Assembly: GCF_000299415.1 (NCBI RefSeq)
Contig: NZ_AMPG01000008.1
Location: forward strand, 42,102-106,101
Source: Candidatus Microthrix parvicella Bio17-1
GTDB taxonomy: Bacteria; Actinomycetota; Acidimicrobiia; Acidimicrobiales; Microtrichaceae
Direction of reading: 5' to 3'
DNA: 64,000 bases
The stretch's first letter is position 1. The number at the start of each line of letters is the position of its first letter. The translations under genes and the position numbers were made by a program. Of this stretch, positions 42,806 to 52,024 are shown in pieces. The notes beneath the pieces were generated by a model. It made no database searches and was not told the DNA's origin. It worked only from the letters and a program-made list of their open reading frames with translations.

Positions 42806-45655
42806 GTGAAGATGCCGACAACCGCAGCCCAATGGGCGTTCGTCAGAAGTCGGGTGCCAGGATGTGAGGTGATGGCGACCAAGGCGACCGGCAGCCACGG
42901 TGACGATGACCCAAACCCCGGCGGGAAGGTCAGCGTCGGCGACGGACCATTGAAGCCGAACGACGAACGGGTGGCCGCCGTGGCCCGCTCGCTGGTGGAC
43001 GCCGGCCGCTTCGTGCCCGCGCTGGAGGCCGACCCCAACGGGGGCGGCCTGGCGACCTGGTGGCCCCTTCCGGGCGTGGGTGACCGGAACATGGTCGCAG
43101 CACTGGTGCTTGAGGATTCGATGGAGGGTCACGCTGCGGCGGCTTCGGCGCTGGCCCGGGCCACCGACCTGGAGGTTCGACGCAGGCTCGCGGCCGGCGG
43201 GCATGCGCTGGTGCCCCCTCGGCCCGGACGACGCACCGTGCCTCACGCCTGGATTGAGGCGCTCGGCCGCCCCGACCCCGCGTTGCCGAGCGGCATCGAT
43301 CCGGAGCGGGTCGCAGCGCTGGCCAACCGGATCGACGAGTGGATCGCCACCGGCGCCGACCGCGCCACCCGGGTTCGACTGGCCATCCGGGTGCACGAGC
43401 CTCCGACCGGCGCCAGAGGCAACGCCGCAACCGCTTGGCGCCTAGAGCTGCTGGCCCAGGATTCCGAGGAAACCAGCCTGCTGATCTCGTTGGCCGACCT
43501 GTGGGATGACCGCTCGGTGTTCGGACCCGATGGCATCACCGAGCTGCTCGGTCAGCTGGGCCGGGCAGTGCGTTTGGCCGTAGAGCTGGCGCCGGTGCTC
43601 GACGAGGCCGCCCCGACCGAACTCAGCGTCGACACCGCGGCGGTGCTGGCCATCGCCGAGCGGGTCGAGCCACTGGCCGAGGTGGGCGTGGCGGTGTTGT
43701 TGCCGTCGTGGTGGACCACCCGCCCCAAGCTCGGCCTCCGAGCCAAGGCGGCGAGCCCGCCCGGCGTGGTCACCCAGTCGGGGTTCGGCCTCGAGACCCT
43801 GGTTTCCTTCCGCTGGGAGGCGGCGCTGGGCACGCTCAAGCTGACCAAGGCCGACCTCAAGCGTTTGGAGGCGGCCGCCGCCGCCAAGTCGGAACTGGTG
43901 CGAATACGCGGCCAGTGGGTGCAGGTCGACCCCGACCGGGTGGCCGCCCTGGTGGCAGCGGTCGGCACCGAGGGCCAGGCGGATGCCACCGAGTTGCTGC
44001 GGGCTCACCTGGGGCTCAGCAGCCTTGACGCACCCGACGGCATCGAGGTCGACGGCGTGACCGCCACCGGTTGGCTCGGCGAGCTGCTCGACGACGCGTT
44101 GGCGGGCACCGTCACGCCGGTGGAGCACCCGCCCGGGTTTCAAGGCACGCTCCGCCCCTACCAGCAGCGGGGGGTGGGCTGGCTGGCGTTCCTCGGGCGG
44201 TTGGGCCTCGGTGCCTGTCTGGCCGACGACATGGGGCTGGGCAAGACCGCTCAGCTCATCGCCACCGTGTTGGCCGATCCGGTGCCGGGCCCGACCCTGG
44301 TGATCGCACCGGTGTCGGTGTTGGGCAACTGGCAGCGGGAGATCGGACGGTTCGCACCCGAGCTCTCGATACTGTTGCATCACGGCGGCGGGCGTCACGA
44401 TGACAGCGTCTCGTTCGCCAAGCGGGCGGCGGCCATCGACGTGGTGCTCACCACCTATTCACTGGTGGCCCGAGACGCCGATCATCTGGCTGAGGTCGCG
44501 TGGGGGCGGCTGGCGCTCGATGAGGCCCAGCAGGTCAAAAACCCCCGCACCAAGGCTGCCAAAGCGGTTGCGGCCATTCCAGCCACTCGGCGGATCGCCC
44601 TCACCGGCACCCCGGTGGAGAACCGCCTGGCCGAGCTGTGGTCGCTGATGAACGTGCTCAACCCTGGCCTGCTGGGCACCATCACCTCGTTCACCAAACG
44701 CTTCGCGGGCCCCATCGAGCGCGACGGCGATGAGGAGACCACGGCGCTGTTGCGCCGCATCACCGGACCGTTCGTGCTGCGGCGCCTCAAGTCGGATCGC
44801 AGCATCATCGACGACCTGCCGGACAAGATCGAACAGACCGAGCTGTGCACGCTGACCCACGAGCAGGCCACGCTGTACCAGGCGGTGGTCGACGAGCTGT
44901 TGGAAGCCGTTGACGAACTGGACAAACGCCTCGATCGCCCAAACCGGCCCACGAAGCCCGGGCGCAGGCATCAGGCGGGCGGCACACCCGGGCAGGCGAC
45001 CGATGCCGACGACGCCATCGCCCGACGTGGCCTGGTGTTGGCCGGCATCACCAAGCTGAAGCAGATCTGCAATCACCCAGCTCACTTTCTGGGCGATGGC
45101 TCGGCACTCGGCGACCGTTCGGGCAAGCTCAACCGCACCGAGGAGTTGCTGGACGAGATCATCGACGTGGGCGACAAGGTGCTGTGCTTCACCCAGTACA
45201 CGGCCTGGGGCGACCTGCTGGCCGAGCACTTTGCTCGCCGCTACGGGATCGAACCGTTATGGCTCCACGGTGGCGTGCAGCGCAAGCGTCGAGACGAAAT
45301 GCTCACCGCGTTCGAAGACCTCGACGGCCCTCCGATCTTCCTGTTGTCGCTCAAGGCGGGCGGCACCGGGCTGAACCTCACTGCGGCCAGCCACGTGATC
45401 CACCTGGATCGCTGGTGGAACCCGGCCATCGAGGACCAGGCCACCGACCGCGCCTATCGCATCGGGCAGCGTCGTGCGGTCGACGTGCACAAGTTGGTGT
45501 CGATGGGCACCATCGAGGAGCGAATCGACGCCATGATCAACGACAAGCGGGCGCTGGCCAAGGCGGTCGTTGGCACCGGCGAGGGTTGGGTGACCGAGCT
45601 GAGCACCGAGGACCTACGCGGCGTGATCTCGCTGCGCGACCGGGAGGTCGGCTGA
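42806..45655 (+). CDS. SNF2-family helicase
   Basis: A 949-aa protein. The N-terminal 440 residues are the SNF2-associated region. The helicase core has DDMGLGKT near 475, LALDEAQ near 570, ALTGTPVENRLAELWS near 597, LSLKAGGTGLNL near 850 and DRAYRIGQRR near 886. GTG 42806 is the first start after a stop at 42794. Homologues commonly have a longer N terminus, so some of it may have been lost with the rearrangement just upstream. The stop overlaps the SWIM gene (ATGA), a pairing seen in many Actinobacteria; the role is probably in DNA repair or chromatin-like remodelling. Confidence 0.9.
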   Translation: MKMPTTAAQWAFVRSRVPGCEVMATKATGSHGDDDPNPGGKVSVGDGPLKPNDERVAAVARSLVDAGRFVPALEADPNGGGLATWWPLPGVGDRNMVAALVLEDSMEGHAAAASALARATDLEVRRRLAAGGHALVPPRPGRRTVPHAWIEALGRPDPALPSGIDPERVAALANRIDEWIATGADRATRVRLAIRVHEPPTGARGNAATAWRLELLAQDSEETSLLISLADLWDDRSVFGPDGITELLGQLGRAVRLAVELAPVLDEAAPTELSVDTAAVLAIAERVEPLAEVGVAVLLPSWWTTRPKLGLRAKAASPPGVVTQSGFGLETLVSFRWEAALGTLKLTKADLKRLEAAAAAKSELVRIRGQWVQVDPDRVAALVAAVGTEGQADATELLRAHLGLSSLDAPDGIEVDGVTATGWLGELLDDALAGTVTPVEHPPGFQGTLRPYQQRGVGWLAFLGRLGLGACLADDMGLGKTAQLIATVLADPVPGPTLVIAPVSVLGNWQREIGRFAPELSILLHHGGGRHDDSVSFAKRAAAIDVVLTTYSLVARDADHLAEVAWGRLALDEAQQVKNPRTKAAKAVAAIPATRRIALTGTPVENRLAELWSLMNVLNPGLLGTITSFTKRFAGPIERDGDEETTALLRRITGPFVLRRLKSDRSIIDDLPDKIEQTELCTLTHEQATLYQAVVDELLEAVDELDKRLDRPNRPTKPGRRHQAGGTPGQATDADDAIARRGLVLAGITKLKQICNHPAHFLGDGSALGDRSGKLNRTEELLDEIIDVGDKVLCFTQYTAWGDLLAEHFARRYGIEPLWLHGGVQRKRRDEMLTAFEDLDGPPIFLLSLKAGGTGLNLTAASHVIHLDRWWNPAIEDQATDRAYRIGQRRAVDVHKLVSMGTIEERIDAMINDKRALAKAVVGTGEGWVTELSTEDLRGVISLRDREVG

Positions 45656-46491
45656 TGGCACGCAGGGGTTGGGACGACCGATGGCAGCAGTACCCGGCAT
45701 CCAAGCCGCTGCCCGCCGATGGCATCGCCACGTCCAAGCAGCGCGGGGCCATGGCCGACAACTGGTGGTCGGAGCGCTTTGTCACCATGCTGGCCGGCTA
45801 CGGGCTGGGTGGGCGCATGCAACGGGGCCGTCGATATGCCCGCAGCGGACAGGTGCTGTCTGTGGAGGTGAACCCCGGCATGTTGGTGGCGCAGGTTCAG
45901 GGGTCGCGCCGCACGCCCTACGCGGTCACCGTGCGTTGTGACGAACCCACCGCCAAGTCGTGGGCTGCGCTTGAGGCCATCCTGGCATCGCAGGTGCGTT
46001 TCGCCGCCGGACTGTTGGCCGGGGAGGTGCCGCCCGAGTTGGAGTCGGCGTGCGCCGACGCCGGGTTCGCTCTGTTCCCCGACACCTGGGCCGACCTGCG
46101 GGCCACCTGCTCGTGTCCCGACTGGGAGAACCCGTGCAAGCACATCGCCGCGGTGCTGTACGTGTTCGCCGATCAACTCGATGATGACCCGTGGTTGTTG
46201 CTGGAGTGGCACGGTCGAGGCCGTGACGAACTGCTGGCCTTCCTGCGACATGGAGTCACCGAAGCAGCTGCGCGTTCCGATGGGCTGCCTCCATGGTGGC
46301 CGCTCGTTCCAGGGAGGCTGGGCGTTCGAAGCGGGCCGCTCCACCTGCGAGTCGCGCCGCCGCCCGACCCGGCGCATCGTGTGTTGGCCCGCCTCGGCGA
46401 ACTCGGCATCGAGGCGGCCGGTACTTCGGTGGACGCACTGCTGGCCGCCGCCTACGAACCAATCGTCACGGCCGACCCGACCGACCCGTGA
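45655..46491 (+). CDS. SWIM zinc-finger protein
   Basis: A 278-aa protein. The SWIM motif CSCPDWENPCKHIAAVLY near residues 154-171 provides the CxCx(n)CxH zinc ligands. N-terminal landmarks include WWSERFVTMLAGYGLGGRM, given in part, near 40-58. It is coupled to the SNF2 helicase by a four-base overlap and probably helps it bind nucleic acid or protein. Confidence 0.9.
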   Translation: MARRGWDDRWQQYPASKPLPADGIATSKQRGAMADNWWSERFVTMLAGYGLGGRMQRGRRYARSGQVLSVEVNPGMLVAQVQGSRRTPYAVTVRCDEPTAKSWAALEAILASQVRFAAGLLAGEVPPELESACADAGFALFPDTWADLRATCSCPDWENPCKHIAAVLYVFADQLDDDPWLLLEWHGRGRDELLAFLRHGVTEAAARSDGLPPWWPLVPGRLGVRSGPLHLRVAPPPDPAHRVLARLGELGIEAAGTSVDALLAAAYEPIVTADPTDP

Positions 46492-46509
46492 CCCTGGGCG
46501 TCCGGGCGT

Positions 46510-47370
46510 TTAGCGGCGGCGGCCGAAGCGAAGGGTGGCGATGGTGGCGAACACCAAGGCGATTCCAGCGCTCCAGATCAGGCTGAGCACCACCCAGTAG
46601 GTGGTGGTGTGGCCGATGCCGATCACACCGGTGCCGCCCACCATCAGCGACCTCACGGCATTGATGATCACCGAGATCGGCTGGTTGGCGGCGAAGGGCT
46701 GCAACCACCCCGGCATCGATGACACCGGCACGTTGGCGCTGGAGATGAACGAGAACGGGATGATCAGCATCGACATGCCCTGGGCGGCCTGAGCGTTACC
46801 CGACACCAGGCCGAGCACGATGAAGATCCACGAAAACGCCGCTGCCGCCACGATGATCAGCCCAAACCCGGCCAGCACGTGGAGCACCGAACCAGCGGGA
46901 CGAAACCCGACCGCAAAGCCGATGATGGCGGTGGTGAGAACGCCCCATGCCACCAGGCTGGTGTCGGCGATGGATCGCCCAACCATGATGGCCGAGCGGG
47001 GCACGGGCAATGACCGCATGCGGTCGTACACCCCGGAGGCCGAGTCCTCGGCCACGCCTGAGGCGGCGCCCATACCCGTCCAGAGAATCACGGTGACCAG
47101 AAAGCCGGGCACCAGGAAGTTCACGTACGAGACGGCACCACCGGTGGAGATGGCACCGCCGAACACGTAACGGAACATGAACAGGAACATGGCACCCTGA
47201 ACGGTGCCCATAATGAGCACCTGCGGGGTCCGGAAGAACTGCAGCACCGTGCGGCGGGCCGATTCGATCGAGGTCACGCCAAACCCCGCTCCGGTGGTTG
47301 CGGGGCGTTCCGTCCGGGGGGCGGTCAGGTTGGCCGACTCGACCGGGGCTGTGGTGGTGGCGACGCTCAT
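46510..47370 (-). CDS. ABC-2 type permease, DrrB-like
   Basis: A 286-aa permease with six membrane helices starting near residue 50 (VLIMGTVQGAMFLFMFRYVF). The family motif AEDSASGVYDRMRSLPVPR near 115-133 is the coupling region. DrrB-type permeases export drugs or lipids. Its start overlaps the end of the ATPase gene by four bases. Confidence 0.9.
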   Translation of the reverse strand: MSVATTTAPVESANLTAPRTERPATTGAGFGVTSIESARRTVLQFFRTPQVLIMGTVQGAMFLFMFRYVFGGAISTGGAVSYVNFLVPGFLVTVILWTGMGAASGVAEDSASGVYDRMRSLPVPRSAIMVGRSIADTSLVAWGVLTTAIIGFAVGFRPAGSVLHVLAGFGLIIVAAAAFSWIFIVLGLVSGNAQAAQGMSMLIIPFSFISSANVPVSSMPGWLQPFAANQPISVIINAVRSLMVGGTGVIGIGHTTTYWVVLSLIWSAGIALVFATIATLRFGRRR

Positions 47371-48341
47371 GCTGCGGCTCCCTCGTGGGTGGTGGTGGTG
47401 TCGTCGGCGGCGGGTCGGCCGGTCATTTCAAGGAACACCTCGTCCAACGTGGGACGGCGTTTGGCGATGTCGTCCAGTTCGATGCCGCTGTCGTTGACCG
47501 CCCGAACAACCGCAGCAAACTGGGCGGCCTCGTCCACGGTGGCGGTGACCTGGCGGGCGTTGCCGTCGGTGTTGACGTCGTGGTCGATGATCGACCCGAC
47601 GATGGCGGCCACTGCGGCCAGGTCCTCCGGACGGGCCGGGTGAATCTCGATGACGTCGCGACCGGCACGACTCTTCAGCTCGTTGGGGGTACCCGAGGCG
47701 ATCACCTTGCCGTGGTCGATGATGATCACGTCACGGGCAAGGTGATCGGCCTCCTCCAGGTACTGGGTGGTCAGCAGCACGTCGGTGCCGCCTGCCACCA
47801 GTTCGCGAATCGCATCCCACAGTTCCAGGCGACTGCCCGGGTCGAGCCCTGTGGTTGGCTCATCCAACAAGAGCAGCCGGGGGCTGCCCACCAGGCTGGC
47901 GCCGAGGTCCAGTCGTCGGCGCATCCCGCCCGAATAGGTGCGGACCAACCGATCCGCTGCGTCGGTCAGACCCAGCTTGGCGAGCACATCGGCGGCTGCC
48001 GACTTGGCCTCGCTGCGGCTCAGCCCGAAGAGACGGCCCACGTGCACGATGTTCTCCCGGCCGGTCATTGCCGGTTCCACCGAGGCGTACTGCCCGGCCA
48101 GACCGAGGATGGGCCTCACCTGCTGGGGATGGGCCACGGCGTCGATGCCACCTACCAACAACGTGCCGGCGTCGGGCTTCACCAGGGTCGCCACCGCCGA
48201 GATCAGCGTTGTCTTTCCGGCGCCGTTGGGCCCGAGCAGCGCCGTCAGGCAGCCGCTCTGGGCCACCAGATCCAGCCCGTCCATGGCGTGGGTGTCGCCG
48301 TAGGTTTTGCGAAGCCCGGTGGCTTCGATGATTGCGGTCAT
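47367..48341 (-). CDS. ABC exporter ATPase, DrrA-like
   Basis: A 324-aa ATPase. Walker A is GPNGAGKTT near residue 38, the Q loop GLAGQYAS near 83, the signature YSGGMRRR near 140, Walker B LLLLDEPTTGLD near 160, and the switch region LLTTQYLEEAD near 190. The C-terminal DrrA-type domain reaches RRPTLDEVFLEMTG. It works with the permease at 46510. The regulator gene lies just upstream in the same direction. Confidence 0.92.
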   Translation of the reverse strand: MTAIIEATGLRKTYGDTHAMDGLDLVAQSGCLTALLGPNGAGKTTLISAVATLVKPDAGTLLVGGIDAVAHPQQVRPILGLAGQYASVEPAMTGRENIVHVGRLFGLSRSEAKSAAADVLAKLGLTDAADRLVRTYSGGMRRRLDLGASLVGSPRLLLLDEPTTGLDPGSRLELWDAIRELVAGGTDVLLTTQYLEEADHLARDVIIIDHGKVIASGTPNELKSRAGRDVIEIHPARPEDLAAVAAIVGSIIDHDVNTDGNARQVTATVDEAAQFAAVVRAVNDSGIELDDIAKRRPTLDEVFLEMTGRPAADDTTTTHEGAAA

Positions 48342-48387
48342 GTCGTTGTTCGTTTCTGTGGTGGTGGGCGAGGTCGGTGGATGGTGA

Positions 48388-49035
48388 TCAGTGCGACGTA
48401 TCGGGAAGTTGTTCCTGGGGGATCTCTCCGGCGTGAGACCCTCTGGAGGTGGCCCACTCCCGCCATTGGTCCAGCCCCGGAAAGGTGCCGGTGCTGAGTT
48501 CGGCAAGAAGGTTCTCGACGAAAACGAGTTCCGCCTGCTTGAGCGCCTCGACGTACTCGTCTTCCACCAGGAACAGTCGCGGCAGATTGAATGCTTCGGC
48601 GGCGGCAGCCCGCCCCGCGGCCAATTTTGCAATGTCACCCTTCAGCGCTCCGATCCGTTGTCGAAACAGACGGATCACGTCGTCAGGATTCATCGCGCCG
48701 ATCAGCGAGAGCGCCGCCTCGAACCCCACGTACTCCTTCACCGGGCGGGCCACGAGGTCGGCCAGCCAGTCCTGTGCCTCGAAGACGCCGTCGTCGGTGA
48801 TGCGATACACGGTGCGCTCGGGACGGCGACCCTCCCGCTCCACTTCGACCGCCTCGACATATTCGTTTCGTTCGAGGGTTTTCATGACGGAGTAGAGCGA
48901 TCCGAAGTTCAGGCGCATGCTTTGGTCGTGACGGCGACACTTCAAGGTCTGGGCAATGTCGTACGGGTGACGGTCCTCGTCAAACAACGTGACCAGGGCT
49001 GCGAGCGCCAGGGGGTTGTTTCGACGACGCGCCAT
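48388..49035 (-). CDS. PadR-family regulator
   Basis: A 215-aa protein. The winged helix is at residues 8-85 (LALAALVTLFDEDRHPYDI, NFGSLYSVMKTLERNEYV), and a C-terminal helical dimer domain follows. PadR/LmrR regulators sense lipophilic compounds and repress neighbouring exporters. It is probably the first gene of the operon with DrrAB. ATG 49035 is just inside a palindrome that may be its operator. Confidence 0.88.
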   Translation of the reverse strand: MARRRNNPLALAALVTLFDEDRHPYDIAQTLKCRRHDQSMRLNFGSLYSVMKTLERNEYVEAVEVEREGRRPERTVYRITDDGVFEAQDWLADLVARPVKEYVGFEAALSLIGAMNPDDVIRLFRQRIGALKGDIAKLAAGRAAAAEAFNLPRLFLVEDEYVEALKQAELVFVENLLAELSTGTFPGLDQWREWATSRGSHAGEIPQEQLPDTSH

Positions 49036-49037
49036 AA

Positions 49038-49061
49038 CCGAAGTGTAATACTCGACTTCGG
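49038..49061 (-). promoter_or_regulatory. Palindrome at the padR start, likely operator
   Basis: CCGAAGT (49038-49044) and ACTTCGG (49055-49061), with a 10-bp spacer, directly before the PadR start codon. The position suggests autoregulation of the exporter operon. Confidence 0.5.
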
Positions 49062-49153
49062 ATAGTTCACATGCGGCGCCAGGGAACCGCGCTGAAAGCC
49101 GCCGTTCCATGAAACTCCGCTTCGGAAGAGAACCCTCCTCGGCTGGACGCGCC

Positions 49154-49183
49154 TGACCGGCCGGGCACATGCCCGGCCGGTCA
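49154..49183 (-). terminator. Strong hairpin after the PepSY gene
   Basis: A perfect inverted repeat with 14-bp arms (TGACCGGCCGGGCA and its complement) and a very short loop. It lies 25 bases past the PepSY stop and also shields the padR operon. Confidence 0.75.
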
Positions 49184-49207
49184 TGGTGCAGGAGGAGCAG
49201 GTTGCGC

Positions 49208-49723
49208 TCAGTCGGCTTGCTGGGCGAGGACCCTGCCGTTGCCGGCATCCACGATCACCTCGGTGACGGTGCCGTCCTTGGCGGTCACGTCGACCTCATA
49301 GACCACGTTGCCGTGCTCCTCATCCAACTCGGGCTTGGCAGCGGTGCCCGGCACCTTGTCGGTCGCAGCCTTCGACGCGGCCTTCGCGTCGATCTTGGCC
49401 ACCTTCTCCAACTTGGCCAGCTCGGCCTTGTCGGCCTTGGCCTCGTCGGCCTCGGAACCCTCTGCGCCCTCCGGCGCATCGGGGGTGACCGGAACCGTCA
49501 CCGAACTGGTGTAGTTGGGCACCTCGTCGGCATCGTGCTGGTCATCCGACTTCGCCCCGACATCAACTCCTTCCGGCTTGGCAGCGGCATCGGGCGTCTC
49601 GACCGTGGTCGGGGGTTTTTGCTGATTGGTTGCCGCCGACGCCAATGTGACGCCTCCGGCGGTGAGACCCAGCCCGAAGAGGGACGAGTAGATGACCTTC
49701 CTGAACTTGTGAGTGGTTGCCAC
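49208..49723 (-). CDS. Secreted PepSY-domain protein
   Basis: A 171-aa protein. The signal peptide (residues 1-30, ending TLASAA) precedes an acidic, Ala-rich region and a PepSY domain (about 95-171) with GNVVYEVDVTAKDGTVTEV and VDAGNGRVL. PepSY domains often inhibit proteases or act as small exported binding modules. GTG 49723 is preceded by AAAGGAG. Confidence 0.82.
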   Translation of the reverse strand: MATTHKFRKVIYSSLFGLGLTAGGVTLASAATNQQKPPTTVETPDAAAKPEGVDVGAKSDDQHDADEVPNYTSSVTVPVTPDAPEGAEGSEADEAKADKAELAKLEKVAKIDAKAASKAATDKVPGTAAKPELDEEHGNVVYEVDVTAKDGTVTEVIVDAGNGRVLAQQAD

Positions 49724-49992
49724 GATGGCTCCTTTGGGTGATACCGGGAGGTTCCGATGACGCCACCATGCGCCACCCATCCTGTGGCCACGCTGAAGGG
49801 ACCCCCCGGCATCACCCCGCCTTCAGTCCAGCTTCAGGTTGCCAACCGGCCGGCCTCGCTTGGGGCGGGAACCCCCGTGGCCGCGCGACGGCATTGCTGC
49901 CGATCTCGAAGAACGTCACAGACGCTCGATGGGACGCCATGGGGTCGAGTACCCGCTGGGTTCTGCGGCTCAGCCGTTGCTTCGCCGTCCGG
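49724..49992. other. Intergenic, no gene seen
   Basis: This holds the PepSY leader and the end of the oxidoreductase gene. Short GC-rich shadows only. Confidence 0.35.
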
Positions 49993-51759
49993 TCAGATCG
50001 ACTGTCGGTAGCCGAAGAATTCATGGTCCTCGTTGTAGCCACCGAAGCCACCGCCCAGGTCTGAGAACTGCGACACAAATTCGATTCCGGCGACCCATTT
50101 CACCTGCTTGAACCCGAGTTGGACCTCGTTGCGCAAACGCAGTGGGGCACCATGGCCATAGGACAGCGGCTCATCGTTCATGTCGTAGGCCAGCATCGTG
50201 AGGTGGTATCGCATCTGCTCAATCGGGTGAGCGTCGTAGTACAACCCATGTTCGGGACCATCACCGAGGGAATAGAAGACAACCCAACGCGCCTCCGGGA
50301 GTGGCTCGACGAGATCCATGACCGAAGCCATGGAGACCCCTCCCCACTTGGCAACCCCCGACCACCCCTGGATGCAGAAATGCTGGGTGATCTGTTCGTG
50401 ATGGGGCAGGGCTCGCAGTTCGTCGAGACTCAACTTGCGAGGGTGGCTGACCAACCCACCGATCCTCAGTCGATACTCCGCAAACCCGCCCGCCGCCAAT
50501 GCCTTGTACTCCTCCGAAACGGGATACTCGCCGTTGTGCCAGAAATACGGGGAGATGTCGTGCTCGGTGTATTCACCCGGTGTGGCGTCCACGTGTTCGA
50601 ACAGCTTCTCGGCTCCCCCGATCAGGGCGTACCCCACCCGCTGAACCACCCGGGGGTGACGCATGGTGAACGGTGACGCCGCCAGCCAGCCGACGATCAC
50701 GACCACCATGGTTGCGGCGAACACGATGAAGCCGACCCAACTGGAATCGTCACGGAAGGCATAGATGTGATTGAGGTTCCGCAGGAGCCCCGTGGTGAAG
50801 ACAAACGTCACGTGGACGACGATGAACACCAGGAACCACACGAAGACCAGGAAGTGCAGCGAACGCGCCACCTGGATGCTCATGAACTTGCTGACGCTCT
50901 TGAAGCGGGTGGACAGCGCCGGTGACATCCCGAGGCCGGTGATCATGGCGAGCGGCGCCGCTAGAAACACCGTGATGAAGTAGGCGACGAGTTGGAGGCT
51001 GTTATAGGCGACCCAACCGTTGTCGAGTGGCCAATCCAGCGACAGGTACTGGATCATCACCGACACCGAGTTGGGGATCACCGCCCACGAGGTGGGAACC
51101 AGGCGCCGCCAATGCCCGGTGGCAAACACCAGCACGTAGAAGACCAGGCCGTTGGCCAGCCACAGCGTGTCGATCCCGAGATGCCACCACCGGGCGAGCC
51201 CGATCGAGTGACGAATCCCTGGAAGGCCCACATAGGGAGGAAGACCCACCGAGTCGTCCTTGGCGGTCCACAGCGGGTCGGCCGGGACCGGTTTCTGGAA
51301 CCTGAACCAGTCACGACCCGGCGTGCTGTGCCGGGTCCAGTACAGGCGAGGATGATCGCTCAGGATCTGGATGCCCGACCGGATGATGAAGATCATCAGG
51401 AAGAGGTTGAAAAAGTGCTGCACTCCCGCCCAGATCGGGAAGCCAGCACTACGACGCGCCCCCGCAGGTACCACCGTGCCCGGGTTTCGCGTGATGAAGT
51501 CCTGCACCGCTTCGGTATGACGCAGACCCTTGGCCGCCGCCACCGCCACGATCAACAGCCCGAACCCGATCGGCAACAACCACAGGAGGACGAACCAACG
51601 CTGACGCCCCAACCGCACCCGCGGAGTAATCCCCTTCGCCGTGGGTATCCCGCCTGCCCAGGTGACCGGATCGACGATCTCATCGCCGTGGCTCAACCGA
51701 GATCGCAGCGAGGAGGAACCTTCAGCAACCGGCGGTCCGTTGGTGGCGTCCTCAGTCAT
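49993..51759 (-). CDS. Cytochrome b561-like / molybdopterin oxidoreductase fusion
   Basis: A 588-aa protein. The N-terminal half has about five membrane helices with conserved His (VQHFFNLFLMIFIIRSG near 108, RWWHLGIDTLW near 190, ARSLHFLVFVWFLVFIVVH near 300), as in b-type cytochromes. The C-terminal part (about 395-588) is a sulfite-oxidase/MsrP-type molybdopterin domain with YRLRIGGLV, HFCIQGWSG (C462, probable Mo ligand) and LRLRNEVQLGFKQVKW. Fusion lets the enzyme exchange electrons with the membrane directly. ATG 51759 is chosen; 51783 is an alternative. The substrate is unknown. Confidence 0.85.
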   Translation of the reverse strand: MTEDATNGPPVAEGSSSLRSRLSHGDEIVDPVTWAGGIPTAKGITPRVRLGRQRWFVLLWLLPIGFGLLIVAVAAAKGLRHTEAVQDFITRNPGTVVPAGARRSAGFPIWAGVQHFFNLFLMIFIIRSGIQILSDHPRLYWTRHSTPGRDWFRFQKPVPADPLWTAKDDSVGLPPYVGLPGIRHSIGLARWWHLGIDTLWLANGLVFYVLVFATGHWRRLVPTSWAVIPNSVSVMIQYLSLDWPLDNGWVAYNSLQLVAYFITVFLAAPLAMITGLGMSPALSTRFKSVSKFMSIQVARSLHFLVFVWFLVFIVVHVTFVFTTGLLRNLNHIYAFRDDSSWVGFIVFAATMVVVIVGWLAASPFTMRHPRVVQRVGYALIGGAEKLFEHVDATPGEYTEHDISPYFWHNGEYPVSEEYKALAAGGFAEYRLRIGGLVSHPRKLSLDELRALPHHEQITQHFCIQGWSGVAKWGGVSMASVMDLVEPLPEARWVVFYSLGDGPEHGLYYDAHPIEQMRYHLTMLAYDMNDEPLSYGHGAPLRLRNEVQLGFKQVKWVAGIEFVSQFSDLGGGFGGYNEDHEFFGYRQSI

Positions 51760-52024
51760 GATCAGCCATCGCGAAGAGGTCAAGCCTGACCCGCTGCAAG
51801 TTCGTTGAGATCACGATGATGGACGCTCCGATCGACCGTGGCCAGACACCCGAGTCGCGGAGCACCTTCGCCAGGATCGACAACGTGATGTGGTGGCTGA
51901 CGGTCAACCTACCCACGCCCCCGGTTGGCGCGCCATCAATTCTGTTCAAGTCCATGCCTTGCCTCTTGGTGTCGGTGCGCACCGCTGTCGGTGCCACCGT
52001 GTCCCAGGCAGGAGCCGCTGCCGA

